64,000 nucleotides of DNA, taken from the NCBI GenBank assembly GCA_029204225.1, contig CM055097.1:1099414-1163413 (forward strand), written 5' to 3'. This document shows, piece by piece, positions 1 through 11,335 of this stretch. The position numbers were made by a program, and so were the translations under genes. Under the pieces are notes generated by a model. That model was not told the origin of the DNA and made no database searches. It saw only the letters and a program-made list of their open reading frames with translations. The stretch comes from Diphasiastrum complanatum (taxonomy: Eukaryota > Streptophyta > Lycopodiopsida > Lycopodiales > Lycopodiaceae). Numbering within the stretch: the first letter of the stretch is position 1; every line of letters begins with the position of its first letter.

Positions 1-441
1 CCTCCCATGTGGTTGGAACTAGGTCACCCTTTTCCACCTTCCTCCACCACCTTTGTGCTGACTCTTGAAAACGATATGTGGCTTCAGCAATCATCTCAGT
101 TTCATCGGCTATGCCACACATCTAGAATGCTTTCTCCCACTTTTGCAACCAATTCTCCATGGCATCAGTAGTTCTCATAGATACTGCTCCAGTGAACTTC
201 GGAGTTTTAAATCTTTGATAGTTGGTAGCTTTCTCTTTCGAAACCCCAACTCAGCTTCATGGCCCGTTGACAATGCCCTTTCTACTTCCATAGTTGTACC
301 ACCGACTCTCTCAGGAACGCTAACCCCTTTACCTTTGAGTTTCTCCAAAATCAGCTTAAGAGTAGCTTTGATAGTATCCACCTTGGAATATACAGCATCT
401 AATCTTTGTGAATTTTGACTGGTGTTGCTTGCGGATGCCAT
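1..441 (-). pseudogene. Ty3/gypsy gag, N-terminal part, truncated by window edge
   Basis: The frame begins MASASNTSQ at base 441; an earlier in-frame Met at 489 precedes a hydrophobic stretch and is less likely. A coiled-coil-like N-terminus is followed by the retrotransposon gag signature (ENWLQKWEKAF near 100-140, QRWWRKVEKGDLVPTTWE near the edge), which forms the capsid shell. An in-frame TAG near base 110 follows EKAF, so the copy is probably dead. The protein continues beyond base 1. Confidence 0.8.
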
Positions 442-991
442 AGCAGAAAGATAGGTAGCAGAAACAAAGAAAAACCAAGCTCTCAGCACCTCAAATCACT
501 ACACAGATAAGTTGCCCTGAATTCCTAGAAGAACTGAATAGAATAGATCTCCTACAGCCAAGTTCTAACCACACATAGACTCTTCTTCTCCAAAAACCAG
601 CAAACTAGGGTTTCAAACTGACAATTGGCAAAAATCTATGGATGATCACCGAATGAGAAGGCGAAAAGCCTTACCCTACTAGCGACCTACCACAAGAAGC
701 TTATTGCAACTGACAGATTTGAAAAATATTGAGTATTGAAGAAGTTATAAACAGATTTACAAATCCTATGTGGGCTGGGTTTTCACAAAAGCGAAGAGAA
801 TAATTAAGCCGCGTGGTAGAAAATGCTCAAAGGCTGCCAAAAGGACAGCAATCCACCATAGGACTTCAATCTGCTATCTTATGGGCTGGACCAAACCTAC
901 CAATAGATCACCTACAGTAGGGCGCTGGCTCTCCAAGAATGCTCCAAACCCTAACTAGAGATGCCAAATCTCACACAAGTCTTGAAAGTAA

Positions 992-1007
992 CTGCTCTGA
1001 TACCAAA
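992..1007 (-). other. Primer-binding site, initiator tRNA-Met type
   Basis: On the minus strand this reads TGGTATCAGAGC, the standard plant site complementary to the 3' end of initiator tRNA-Met. It lies directly inside the LTR that starts at 1008. Confidence 0.85.
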
Positions 1008-1508
1008 TGTTGCACACAAGCTCACAAACCCTAAGTAAATACATAGAATTACCTAGCAAATCCGTCACTTTATTAATCTCAAGAAATGTACATAGATCAA
1101 CAAGCAAACATGAGAGCTCTACTGCAAGTCTCCTCCCAACCATAGCTACATAGGAATACCATAATCATAATGAGGAATGTCTGACAAGGCTCACCCTAGA
1201 TTCCCTCAAGCACCCTTTAACCCTGACACATCCTAATGTCGATGCATAGCAAACTCCATGCGCAGCCGACACTTGCCACTTGGCAGTACCTTGACACGTA
1301 GGCAAGCTAGTAGGTGGACAGTTTGACACGTGTCACTCATGCATTGGACCAAGTGTCCCAATGAGCATATGACACATGTCCTATTAACCCGTCCATTGAC
1401 TGTCTGACAAGTGTCACTCATGCACTGGACCAAGTGTCCTAGTGAGCATGTGACATGTGTCACGTTGACCAGTCAACCCTTCCTACTTTTTAGGAGGTCA
1501 GTCCAGCA
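1008..1508 (-). repeat. 5' LTR of gypsy G1 with internal tandem repeat
   Basis: The LTR runs from TGTTGCAC (plus strand, next to the primer site) to about 1508 (..CCAGCA). The far boundary was set by comparison with the copy at 46132-46612 and is good to a few bases. Inside, a unit of about 81 bases (1325-1405 and 1406-1465) is repeated, each with a GACAYGTGTCACTCATGC core. The Cys-rich ORF predicted across it is a by-product of this repeat. Confidence 0.75.
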
Positions 1509-1686
1509 GATTCTCATGAGACCCAGTACCCCCTTGGCCATCTCGTATTTAGTCACTATAACAAATATTTACATTGCAATTTACAATTGTCTCCACAGGC
1601 CAGTGACTTAGCCTTTTACAATTTAAAATTACAATTTACCATACATTGGGCAAAGGGATTCAAAGTACATGTGACATAACCCCTAC

Positions 1687-1730
1687 CATCCTGGTATATA
1701 AAAATGAGATACCCGCCAATTACCAGGATG
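1687..1730. repeat. Inverted repeat with 10-base arms and related GGTAT/ATACC motifs
   Basis: CATCCTGGTA at 1687-1696 is perfectly inverted as TACCAGGATG at 1721-1730. Further GGTAT and ATACC words follow up to about 1855. The same style of motif is arrayed at 12300-12492, so the two places may be copies of one repeat family. Function unknown. Confidence 0.55.
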
Positions 1731-2562
1731 CCTCTGTTATTAGATCGGCAATACCATGGTCAAAACCAGACCAATGTGGTATACAAATCCAAAATACCCG
1801 GGATATATCCAGACCAGGGCAAAATTGAAGGTACAACCCTATGCCCAGGTATCATATCTTAAAAGATTTTATTCTAATCACAAGCCTTCAAATAACCATT
1901 AAATGTCATAAATACTCATATTAAATACACTGTCCATCTCTCATGTCTCATTAAAGATTAGACTGTAGGCGGTTTGTTATTCCCATCAAGTCTCGCTCTC
2001 CTCCATTTTTCCTCAGGGCTCCATCAAACCTGTTTTCTTTGCTTGCACCTCATTGCTCGTGCCTCATTGCTCTTTTGCTCGTTGGTGGCTGATGTTGCGC
2101 CTAATTTGTTCCTTGCTCGTTGCTGGCTGTTGGAAGCGCCAACCACCATAGACCTCCTTGCTCGTTTCTTTGCTCGTTGCTGGCTGTTGCAAGTGCCAAC
2201 CACCACACACCATCACCATACTTGGTCATGGTAGTCTCGTTTTGATCCAGTCTCTTTACAGTCAGTATGTCTGTCGTTCCTCTGGATTTTGGTGATAGCT
2301 TTGCACTTGCATTGCCACAGATGAGCTTTGTTTGTATCACTCATGCGCCGGTATTGAAGTAGGGTATCAAATATCTTTTGCATTGATGTGTATTATGAGG
2401 TTTTTGGATCATGTCATCATTGGGTACTTAGGTTTTTCTTCACTTTTTGCTAGGAATCTAGAACCGACAAGAGGTTTCAAATGTTAAAGCTAAAGCTAGT
2501 GCAAGATCTAGAAAATTCATAAAGAATCTGCTTAGCATAAACTTATCATGCAGAAAGTGTAG

Positions 2563-2619
2563 GAGTGCGACAGAATAAAGGAGCAGTTAGCAGTTTGTGA
2601 AAGAAAAACAAGAGAGCAG
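2563..2619 (+). other. Exon-like coding segment (unidentified)
   Basis: A 57-base open segment encodes 19 charged residues (ECDRIKEQLAVCERKTREQ). It is bordered by GTGTAG on the left and GTGAGC on the right, i.e. acceptor and donor signals with phase 0 at both ends. The composition suggests a coiled-coil or basic helical exon. The gypsy element G2 lies 67 bases downstream, which would be inside the following intron. No family was recognised and chance cannot be excluded. Confidence 0.3.
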
Positions 2620-2686
2620 GTGAGCATCTCTCTGAAGGAGTAGTATACATCATTTTGTCAAGTTGTTTGTCTTTTAAGCTGCATAG

Positions 2687-3001
2687 TGTTACGAGCTCGT
2701 AACCAGTGCCGAACCCTAGAGAACACAGATAGGTCAAATACCACAGTCAGGGTCGTGTCCAGTGTACATGACCAACAGGGCAAGACAGTATGAGTAGTGT
2801 GGCCCAGCACGGTCCATAGCCATGGCGGGCCTAACATAGCCTAGGGACCCTATCAGCAGGATAGGGCTCCCAGTTGGGTCCCGATGTGCAGTCGGCCACG
2901 TCAGTGCCACGTGGCCGACACTTGGCAGTAGCACGCTACCAGTCCTCACACTGGGCTAGGAGGGGCTTACTCTATATCAAGGAGTAGGCAAGGTTGGGTG
3001 G
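2687..3001 (+). repeat. 5' LTR of G2, 3' end deleted
   Basis: It matches 7607-7921 closely and then stops matching. The last ~43 bases of the LTR, the primer site and the first part of gag are missing. It begins TG followed by a perfect 16-base palindrome, GTTACGAGCTCGTAAC, at 2688-2703. Confidence 0.9.
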
Positions 3002-3025
3002 GCATTAGCCAATTTCAAGTCCAGT

Positions 3026-3917
3026 GTGGATGACTCGTTCGTTGAACTCAAAAACTTGATTTTGAGTTCCGCGAAAGGAAGCCTTCTCTCCACTTCTCAG
3101 TTATCCCCTTCTCCACTTCCATCAGTTTTGGGTGAGACTTTACGATCTCACCCCAGTGTTTTTAAAGATTTAAGGCCTCCTACTTTTAATGGGGAAGAGA
3201 AGGATAGAAATGTAGATATTCTACAAACCTTCCTCAGCAAATGGAAGAACATTCATGCTCTTAAACAGACCCCTGACCATTTGCAAGCAATTGAGGCCAG
3301 TCTTTCCTTAGGGCCTATGGCTTATAAGTGGTGGTTAAATCTCCAGGAGACTGGGCAGACTCCTCGGTCATGGAAAGCTTTTGAAGAAGCTTTCCTAAGA
3401 GAATTTCTACCAGAAAATGAACTGGATAGAGCCTGGGAAGCCTAGGAAAGAACAGTACTGGATAAATCCCTCGTCCAATATATCTCGCAGTATCAAGAAG
3501 CAATTTTAAAGATTAAAAATATGGATGACTATCAGAAAATCAGGGGATTTGTCCGTGGCCTCAAAGATGAATATAAAGTAGGGGTCCAGAGAAACTCGCC
3601 TACTACCCTTGAGCAAGCTCTCAGATATGCTCAAATCTATGATGATTCAGTGGGTAGGAAGAAGACGAGACAACAGCCACTTTCTGAGCAGCCTTCTCAG
3701 AAAGACTTTCAATTTAAAAAGAAATTTTTAAAAAGAAAGAAGACAAATTTAAAGGTGAAGCTCCTCAGAAATGCCCTTCACTCATACAGCCCTTAAAACC
3801 AAATGATTTTGAGAAAGCCAAACAAGAACGTTTGTGCTTTGTGTGTATGGGCAAGGGACACACAGTCAGACAGTGTCCCAAGGGGCCTTTCACAAAAAAG
3901 ATAAAAAAGATAAAAAA
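3026..3917 (+). pseudogene. Gypsy G2 gag (capsid and zinc knuckle)
   Basis: The retrotransposon gag domain is recognisable (PTFNGEEKD, YKWWLNL, WKAFEEAFLREFLP, then the YQKIRGFVRGLKDEYK region). A CCHC zinc knuckle follows at about 3835-3890 (CFVCMGKGHTVRQC), which binds nucleic acid. A TAG at 3443 sits where Trp is expected, and the frame shifts near 3780. The true N-terminus is lost in the 5' deletion, so 3026 is only the first Met in frame. Confidence 0.85.
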
Positions 3918-4526
3918 CAAGTTCATCTTGTTCAGACTGTATGTTTCCCCAGTGACTCTGCAGCTTCCGAGATCAAAGTGTATCATGAAGATCATGAACA
4001 CTGTTGCCAGCTGACCTCTACAATGCTAGCGAGACCCTTCAGTTTTGGGCCGCATGACCTAGTACGTATGCATGGGAAAGTTGGTAACCAGTCAGTAAGA
4101 GTCATGGTTGATGATGGGGCAACCCATAATTTCATCAACCACACCCTGGTTAAAAAGCTTAAACTACCAGAAGTACCTAGTCAGCATAGGTACATAATTT
4201 CATTAGCTAAGGGTGAAGATAAAAAAATATGGGAAACTATGGTAAGTAAGTTAAATCTTGGTATTCAAGGGTACCAAGATGAAATAAACTTTCAAATAAT
4301 GCACCTGGATCGAACAGACATTGTTCTCGGGAGAGATTGGCTCTACAGTTTAGGACCTTCCCTCCACAGAAACTATCAGGAGAACACCCTTAGCTTTCAG
4401 CATAAAGGCCGAGAGATCCAGTTGCATGGGGAGCATGATGTTCCCAACAACCCTATGATCTGCAGTTCAGAACTCTGTCAGCTAATCGGAGACGAAGACC
4501 ATCAGGTATTCTTATGTGACTTTTAG
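3834..4526 (+). pseudogene. Gypsy G2 aspartic protease region
   Basis: A lysine-rich linker leads into a retroviral-type protease. The active-site motif reads VDDGATHNFIN (around 4108-4140), where DDGA replaces the usual DSGA/DTGA, and the flap-distal LGRDWL follows at about 4327. It processes the polyprotein in the live family. The frame differs from that of the zinc knuckle before it and of the RT after it, so two frameshifts bound this segment. Confidence 0.85.
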
Positions 4527-5850
4527 TTTATTCCTGAAGTTTCTATTTCCAGTTCTATTCAGCAAGAAAATCAGTAAATTAGAAACTTTATTGTCTAAAT
4601 TTAAAGATGTTTTTCCTGAAGATTTGCCACATGGTTTACCACCGAGCAGAGAGGTAGATCATGTAATAAACCTAGTACCAGGTACAGCACCTGTTTCTAA
4701 ACCTCCGTATCGGGTCAGCCGAACAGAGGATGAAGAAATAACTAGGCAGTTAACAGACTATCTTAGGAAAGGCCAAATTCAGACCAGTAGTTCACCATAG
4801 GCCTCACCAGTCCTATTGGTGAAAAAGAAAGAGGGGTCTATGCGTCTTTGCGTAGATTACGGAGCTCTCAATAAAGTCACAATTAAGAATAAATACCCTA
4901 TGCCTTGGGCAGACGAGTTGTTTGATCAACTCGACGGGGCTAAGTTTTTCAGTAAAATAGACCTCAGATCGGGATATCATCAAGTCCGTATAAAATCGGA
5001 AGATGTCTCGAAAACAGCTTTTAGGACTCGTCACGGTCATTATGAGTTTAAGGTGATGCCATTTGGGCTCACAAATGCTCCAGCTACCTTTATGACCTTG
5101 ATGAACAGTGTCCTCAGACCATACTTGCGTAAGTTTGTAGTCGTATTTTTAGATGACATCCTCGTCTACAGCAAAACGAGGAAGGAGCATCTAAAACACC
5201 TCAAAAAGGTGTTTCGACTGCTTAGAAAGCATAAGCTTTATGTTAAACAATCCAAGTGTGAATTCCTCGTTGAAGAAGTAGCATATTTGGGTCACATTAT
5301 CTCTTCAGATGGGATTAAGATGGACCCAAATAAGGTTAAAGCCATACTCAGTTGGCTGAGACCTCAAAATATTTTGGAACTTCAGATCTTTCTTGGTTTG
5401 GCGGGATATTACAGACGATTTGTCAAGGAATATGCTCAGATAGCAGTTCCTATGACAAATCTTCTTAAGGGGAAGGGAAAGGAGTTCATTTGGGAGTCCG
5501 CACAACAGGAGAGCTTTGATGCTCTCAAAACAGCCTTAGCTACAGCACCAGTTTTAAAAGTCGTCGACCCCAATCAGCCATTTGTGGTCGAAACAGATGC
5601 TAGCGACTTTGCAGTAGGTGCTATGCTAACTCAGGGTGGACGACCAGTTGCGTTCGAGAGTAAAAAACTCGAGCCAGTTCAAACTAGGTACAGTGCCTAT
5701 GAAAAGGAACTCTTTTCTATAGTCCATGCCCTTAAGACTTGGAGGCATTATTTGTATGGTGCCAACTTTGAGGTCCTGACAGACCATGAGAGTCTCAGAT
5801 ACCTTTGCAATCAACCTGAGCTTAGAGGTCAGAAAGCTCGTTGGGTATAG
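4516..5850 (+). pseudogene. Gypsy G2 reverse transcriptase and RNase H
   Basis: After a protease/RT linker (VPGTAPVSKPPYR), RT motifs appear in order: [24 protein letters not shown], and FLDDILVYS with the catalytic DD. RNase H begins at [13 protein letters not shown] and includes a CTDHESL-like LTDHESL. In-frame TAGs at 4798 (Trp expected) and 5848 break the frame; both fit C:G to T:A change. The domain copies RNA into DNA during transposition. Confidence 0.92.
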
Positions 5851-7595
5851 TTGATGCAAGAGTTTGACATGTCTATCAGATATAGGCGTGGAAAATTCAA
5901 TACAGTAGCAGATGCCCTTAGCAGAATGCCTATGATAAACGAGCTGAGTTTTACTCAGATTCGTAATGAGTTACTCGAGTCCTTGAGAGGGAAATGCCAG
6001 CATGATGCATTCTTCTCTATTATCTGGAACTCAGTCCAGAACAGACAGTTACAGACTCTAGAACCAGTTCCCGGGGCTGGTGCTAGTTCATCCAAGAATA
6101 CGATAGCTTTCGTTGAGGATGATGATGAGTCCGAGTATACGTCGTCACATGACGTTGAGGATTCTGAGCCTGTATTACCCAAGCAAACCCCAGTGGTTGA
6201 GGGTCAGTTGACTCAAGGATTCAAGTGGAAACAGTATTCCATTCAGGATGAGTACTTGCTCTATAGAGATAGAGTATGTGTCCCCAATTCAGAGGATTAT
6301 AGGCAGCAGGTCCTATATGAATGTCATGACAATCCTAGCGCGGGACACCCAGGCATACAGAAGACCTATGAGCTTCTTCGTAGGCAATTTTTCTGGCCCA
6401 GTATGAAAAAGGACGTCTACCAGTATGTAACCAGTTGCCAGAAATGTCAAGTAAATAAAGCAGAGCGTTTAAAGGTAGGAGGGTTGTTGCATCCCTTAGA
6501 AATACCAGCTGGTAAATGGGAGAGTATCTCCATGGATTTTATAGTAGGCCTGCCTAAAACCCAAAGGGTAATGACGCTATATGGGTCATAGTTGACCGTC
6601 TGACCAAAATGGCTCATTTTATTCCAACCAAAACAACCATTAGAGCTCCAGAGTTAGCAAGGTTGTTTGTAGATGGGCTATTTAAATTGTACGGTCTACC
6701 TTCCGGCATAGTCAGCGACCGGGACAGTAAGTTTACTAAAAATTTTTGGAGGGCAGTATTCCATCATCTCCATACTAAACTTAATATGAGTACCACCGAC
6801 CATCCACAGACGGACGGTCAAACAGAAAGGGTAAATCAAGTGCTAGAGGATATGCTTCATGCATACGTCAGCAAGAAGCAGACTAATTGGGAGGAGTATC
6901 TCTCGATATTAGAGTTTGCTTACAACAGTACCAAACATTCAGCTACGGGATACAGCCCATTTATGCTGATGTACGGTTTTCAGCCACGCTCACCCACAGC
7001 TGTAGGGTTTAAACAAGAAAAAGTTGAAGCAGCCAGAAACTTTTTAGAAGACCTAAACCAGATGATAGAACATGCTAAGCGTAGCATTAGACAATCCCAG
7101 GATCGAGCCAGGCATTATGCAGATCCACACAGACAGGATGTGCAGTTCCCCACTGGTGAGAAAGTCTACTTGAGAGTCCCAGTTGACTCTAAAACCCTCA
7201 AATCAGGAGTGTGTGCTAAGTTGTCTCCAAGGTATTGTGGTCCCTTTACCATCAGTAGGAGACTAGGCGAGGTCACCTATGAACTAGAACTCCCACACAG
7301 CAGTAAGGTTTTTCCAGTCTTTCATGTAAGTAAGTTACGAATACGAAAAGCCTTAACCAGATCAGACAGTCTGGTAGGGGACAGTGTTCTAGTTCTCCCA
7401 TTGGATCCTCAACAACCTCCACATGAACCAGAGGAGATTCTTGATAGTAGTGAGACGCAGACTCGTCATACTCTATATCGAGAATATCTGGTTAAGTGGA
7501 ATGATCAGCCTATTGAGAATGCCACTTGGGAAAGAGGCAGTGTCCTTCGCAAGATTTTTCCAGACTTTGTCTTAGAGGACCAAGACGGTTCTTAA
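5851..7595 (+). pseudogene. Gypsy G2 integrase with chromodomain
   Basis: The HHCC zinc-binding part (GHPGIQKTYELL, then CQKCQ near 6450) precedes the DDE core: SMDFIVGLPK near 6530, VSDRDSKF near 6710, and QTDGQTERVNQ near 6810 carry the three acidic residues. A one-base frameshift near 6575 splits the domain. The C-terminus holds a chromodomain (YLVKWNDQPIENATWE near 7480-7530), which in chromoviruses is thought to guide insertion into chromatin. Confidence 0.92.
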
Positions 7596-7605
7596 GGGGG
7601 AGGGA
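7594..7605 (+). other. Polypurine tract of G2
   Basis: AAGGGGGAGGGA stands directly before the 3' LTR, as expected for the plus-strand DNA primer. Confidence 0.85.
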
Positions 7606-7606
7606 G

Positions 7607-7964
7607 TGTTACGAGCTCGTAACCAGTGCCAAACCCTAGAGAACACAGATAGGTCAGATACCACAGTCAGGGTCTTGTCCAGTGTACATGACCAACAGGG
7701 CAAGACAGTGTCAATAGTGTGCCCCAGCACGGTCCATAGCCATGGCGGGCCTAACACAGCCTAGGGACCCTGTCAGCAAGATAGGGCTCCCAGTTGGGTC
7801 CCGACGTGCAGTCGGCCACGTCAGTGCCACGTGGCCGACACTTGGCAGTAGCATGCTACCAGTCCTCACACTGGGCTAGGAGGGGCTTACTCTATATTAG
7901 GGAGTAGGCAAGGTTGGGTGGATGAGTTAGTGTTTGCCCTATTGTGGTGTTAGAAGCTATTACA
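7607..7964 (+). repeat. 3' LTR of G2 (358 bp)
   Basis: It begins TGTTACGAG and ends ATTACA, followed by the catag target duplication at 7965-7969. This copy defines the full LTR length; the 5' copy is 43 bases shorter. The 16-base palindrome at its start (7608-7623) is identical to that in the 5' LTR. Confidence 0.9.
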
Positions 7965-8104
7965 CATAGCTTCTGGAAACATTTGTGCTCTGGGGGGGGG
8001 GAAGAATAGGACTTTAAGTTGGGCATTTCCCTCTGAAGGGTGTAGTTGAACTCTCTAGGGCCTCGCCTTCACAGTTCGAAAGGAAAGTGCAAGTGTTATT
8101 GTAG

Positions 8105-8192
8105 TTGATTATCTACATCATGGAGGAAAGAGCAAAGCGCTTGCTGTACTGGATAAAGCTACTGATGCTCCTGATTTCGATCATCAACTACG
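8105..8192 (+). other. Exon-like coding segment (unidentified)
   Basis: An acceptor-like TTATTGTAG precedes an open frame (second base onward) encoding VDYLHHGGKSKALAVLD and then KATDAPDFDHQLR, with a possible GC donor (GGCAAGT) after it. The composition looks like a soluble protein rather than noise. No family was recognised, and the phase does not directly fit the segment at 2563-2619, so an exon would be missing between them. Confidence 0.3.
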
Positions 8193-8207
8193 GCAAGTCA
8201 TCCGCTA

Positions 8208-8208
<1 letters not shown>

Positions 8209-8302
<94 letters not shown>
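8209..8302. repeat. Compound microsatellite (CT)n(TG)n(AG)n
   Basis: About 14 bases of CT repeat are followed by TG repeat to 8270 and AG repeat to 8302. Unlike the GA tracts further right, no LINE end adjoins it. Confidence 0.97.
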
Positions 8303-8303
<1 letters not shown>

Positions 8304-8912
8304 AGATTCTATCACACACACACATTCTGGTTTGCAAATGCTAGTGTTGCAAGTGATTCCAAGACTAGTTGCAGAAAAGCTTGTCAGTCACATGCCATGA
8401 ATCAAAAACTTGCATCTAACAAAGGAGTGGATGGAATGCAACCTCATTGCCATCCTTGAGAAGGATCTGTTGCTGGCAGAGACAGTCATATAGTTCTCTC
8501 TTACTGCTATATTGGGGTGGGCCACCGTCGGCTTGGGCCAATATGTCCTGGTACTAAGGCGGCAGTAGATGTTCCCAAATAGCATCTTGCCTTGATACTT
8601 GATACCCTCTGGAGAAATCCCAGCTCACCAGTGCAACACACGCAACGGGGGATCAGCTAGGACAATATGCGCACTAAGCAATCCTATGGAAGGTCCCCTA
8701 GCGAGAACCAGTCTTCCAGCTACTACTCTTCTTCTACATGTCCTCCCTCATAGTTGCACTCACTGCTCATCCCAACCAATCTTCCAACTACTGCTCTTCT
8801 TCTGCATGTCCTCCCTCATCGTTGCGCTCATTGCTCTGTTCCAACAAATCATTTCTCCTTTCAATCAAAATCTTGGTTTTCAATATAATGATCTCATAGA
8901 CTCAAAAACTTC

Positions 8913-10374
8913 TTGAACAAACATGTACTTCAATTTTCTAGTACTGGGTTATTTGAGGTTCATGACACAGCAGGGGCAGCTATGGCTAAGCAAGTGAAGG
9001 AGCTCCTAGCTTCCTTCAATCTCACCGACAAAATTGTGGCATATGTGAATTATGAAGGTGCCAACCTAGGTACACTTATTGTTGCTCTCACCTCCGTCAT
9101 ATCTTGTGTGCCTCTGCAGCTTTTACATCCATATGAGGGGACCTGTTTTGGTCATGCAATGTCAAAGGCATGTCAATATGCGACAAATGATGCAAAGGTT
9201 TGTGTGGGCATGAAGGAGAAGGATGCACAAGCTGCCCTTCAAAAGACATTACTTGGACCAAGAAATCTGGCAAAGGTAGACAAGAGTGGGCAAAGGCATG
9301 TAAGGATGTAGGGCTACGACCTCGAAAACTCAAGACACCGGTGAAAACATGATTTGCATCGAAGGTAATTTTGTTTGAAGAGACATTGGAATTCAGAGAT
9401 GCAATCAATCTTTGCTATGGGAGACAAAGCCTAGCATTGCAATCTCGTGTTCCGAGCCCACAAACATGGGCTATAGCCAAGGCGGTCACCAACACTTTAA
9501 AAGTCGTTGTTCATCAATGCATTGTGAACCAATCTAGGGCATTGGCTGCTTTCTGATGCATTGGCTGCATCACTTTCCATGTGTATGAAGATGCAACGAG
9601 ATTATGCCCAAAGAGCTGAAATGAACCCCCCCTTGCAGCTAGGGGATTTTGATTCCGAGCTGTAGACTTTATGTGCCCATGTGCAAGCTGAGGTAGTTTC
9701 TGTGTTGCATGCACTCCTCTCATTTGCAATTTCATTTTTGCCCGACAAAGCACACAATATGCTAGCTATTATGCTCGATCCTTGGTACAAGAGCCTAAAT
9801 TTAATTAGCGAGTATGTGGGCAAGGAAAGAGCAATGCAGGTGGTTGCACAATATGATAGTCATGTAGTAATTCCACTTTTGATCACAGTTTTAAAGCACT
9901 TGAATCCAAGTCGATGTGAAATCCCCCCTCCAGAAAATTTGCCACTTGAAAACTCCCTGTTTGGAGCAACTGCTTCAAATGAGGAGGCTACTATTGGGCT
10001 TCTCAAATCTGAATTATCCATGTATCGTTGGCTTATTGTAAATACTGATGAGTGCAAGTGTGCTTTGGGGTGGTGGAAGGCCCATCAAGTGCAATTTCCC
10101 AATGTGGCTTTCCTTGCAAGACAGATTTTGGGGATTGTGGGCTCGCAAATTGAGAGGGAGTGCATATTTAGCGTTGCTGGAATAATCACTAGCTTGCGGC
10201 GATGCCGACTTGGCATTGAGAACCTCAACAATTTGGTGCTCATCCTCAAGAATTGGCCGCAATGTTGCAGAGCAGGGGGTTAAAGAGTTCTTAATGTCGG
10301 AGGACATGATGATTGATGACAATGGGGATCTCATTGCAGATGCAGGCCTGTTCGAAGACGAGGATTCCCCTTGA
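8913..10374 (+). pseudogene. hAT transposase pseudogene
   Basis: Three frames carry consecutive parts of one hAT transposase. 8940-9340 holds the catalytic-core part (IVAYVNYEGANLGT, GTCFGHAMSKACQYATND). 9371-9560 continues (FEETLEFRDAINLCYGRQ). 9681-10374 holds the insertion and C-terminal dimerisation region (KAHNMLAIMLDPWYKSL, WWKAHQVQFPNVAFLARQIL, RRCRLGIENLNNLV). Frameshifts near 9310-9370, 9545-9680 and 10275 show that it is inactive. The final frame closes with an acidic tail at TGA 10372-10374. The N-terminal BED zinc finger and terminal inverted repeats were not located. Confidence 0.85.
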
Positions 10375-11335
10375 CATATATCTCAATGTTTTATGAATGC
10401 AGATTTTTGTTTGCTGCATATTATATATAGAGATTTTTGTATAGAGATTTCACATTTCCTAGTCTTAGAAAAGTAGTTGAAAGCCAAAACACAATAAAAA
10501 CTGTTTAGCATGTATATTTAATTTTCTGATGGTTGCACTAAAAGGACTACTATACAACATGAATACAAGAAAAACCATTATGTTGTTATAATATTGCAAG
10601 TTAGATCAATGGTTGTACAGAAGAGTTTTCTTGTTAAAGAAGCATAGTTCTTTTGTAGGCCCTAAAATGGGAATTTTATAATGCCTTTGGTGAAGCAGGT
10701 AAAATAAGAGTTGTGTGCAACTTAGAAGGCTTGCAGATGCATAATTAATGTTTTAAAACAATGTTCTTATGCTTTTGTTTTGTCAAGTTTGCGCCAACAA
10801 CACTTAGAAGGTCAAACAATTTGTTTTTCAATGTCAATTTTGGGTCGGTTACACTCGAAAGGTTCAACAATCTGTTTTTCAAGTGCTCAATTAATCTAAT
10901 ATTGGCTAGCTGTATTTTGGATGTTGGCTGCATTTTTTAGTCCTCGTTATGCAGGGAGCGATGACTATAAAATCAGCATAGTCAGGGCTGATAGATTTCT
11001 CAGATACCAGTGATTCACATGGCCTTGAAATGGGCTGCAAAATAATGAGTACAACCTAACAAAGTGGTTGTAAAATGTGTTATTTCATGCTGGTAAGTTG
11101 ACCGCAATGTAACTAAAAATCAGCAATTGGTAGTTGCAATAAATATCTTCATATGGGAGATTGACAAAGCACAATTTGGCCTCATGTTTAGCAACTATAG
11201 GGCTGTAAAATACGGACAACTAGACTAAAAATCTAGTGCTTTATTGAATGTTTTATATAAGTGAATTAGGAGAATGTTCAATAGTATTCACTTTAATGTT
11301 ATCATGATCATATATTGGCTGATTCAGTATTGCAG

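Larger units (their letters stand above)
1..1508 (-). mobile_element. Ty3/gypsy element G1, 5' part (LTR, primer site, leader, gag start)
   Basis: Reading leftward, the order is LTR, primer-binding site, about 550 bases of leader, and the start of gag, which runs off the window at base 1. This is the normal 5' order of an LTR retrotransposon on the minus strand. A second LTR of the same family stands alone at about 46132-46612. The rest of the element lies outside the window. Confidence 0.85.
1509..2686. other. Unassigned sequence between G1 and G2
   Basis: No gene can be called with confidence. It holds a 10-bp-arm hairpin at 1687-1730, a two-copy repeat of roughly 68 bases near 2109-2207 (TTGCTCGTTGCTGGCTGTTG core), and short exon-like stretches such as 2563-2619. 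The gypsy element G2 inserted at its right edge. Confidence 0.5.
2687..7964 (+). mobile_element. Ty3/gypsy chromovirus G2, near full length, decayed
   Basis: Two LTRs flank gag, protease, reverse transcriptase, RNase H, integrase and a C-terminal chromodomain, the gene order of plant chromoviruses. CATAG at 2682-2686 is repeated at 7965-7969, a clean 5-bp target duplication. By eye the LTRs differ at about 14 of 315 aligned bases, so the insertion is not recent. Stops at 3443, 4798 and 5848 and frameshifts near 3780, 3900, 4515 and 6575 show that it is dead. The end of the 5' LTR and the primer site are deleted. Confidence 0.93.
7965..8912 (+). other. Unassigned sequence with exon-like segment and compound microsatellite
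   Basis: Between G2 and the hAT relic there is a coding-like stretch at 8105-8192, a compound microsatellite at 8209-8302, and sequence with no recognisable product. If the sequence flanking G2 once formed a gene, this is its downstream part. Confidence 0.4.

Noticed and set aside
1233-1463. Cys-rich repetitive ORF on the minus strand
   Set aside because: It is the translation of the tandem repeat in the G1 LTR; the same repeat occurs in the solo LTR at 46.1 kb.
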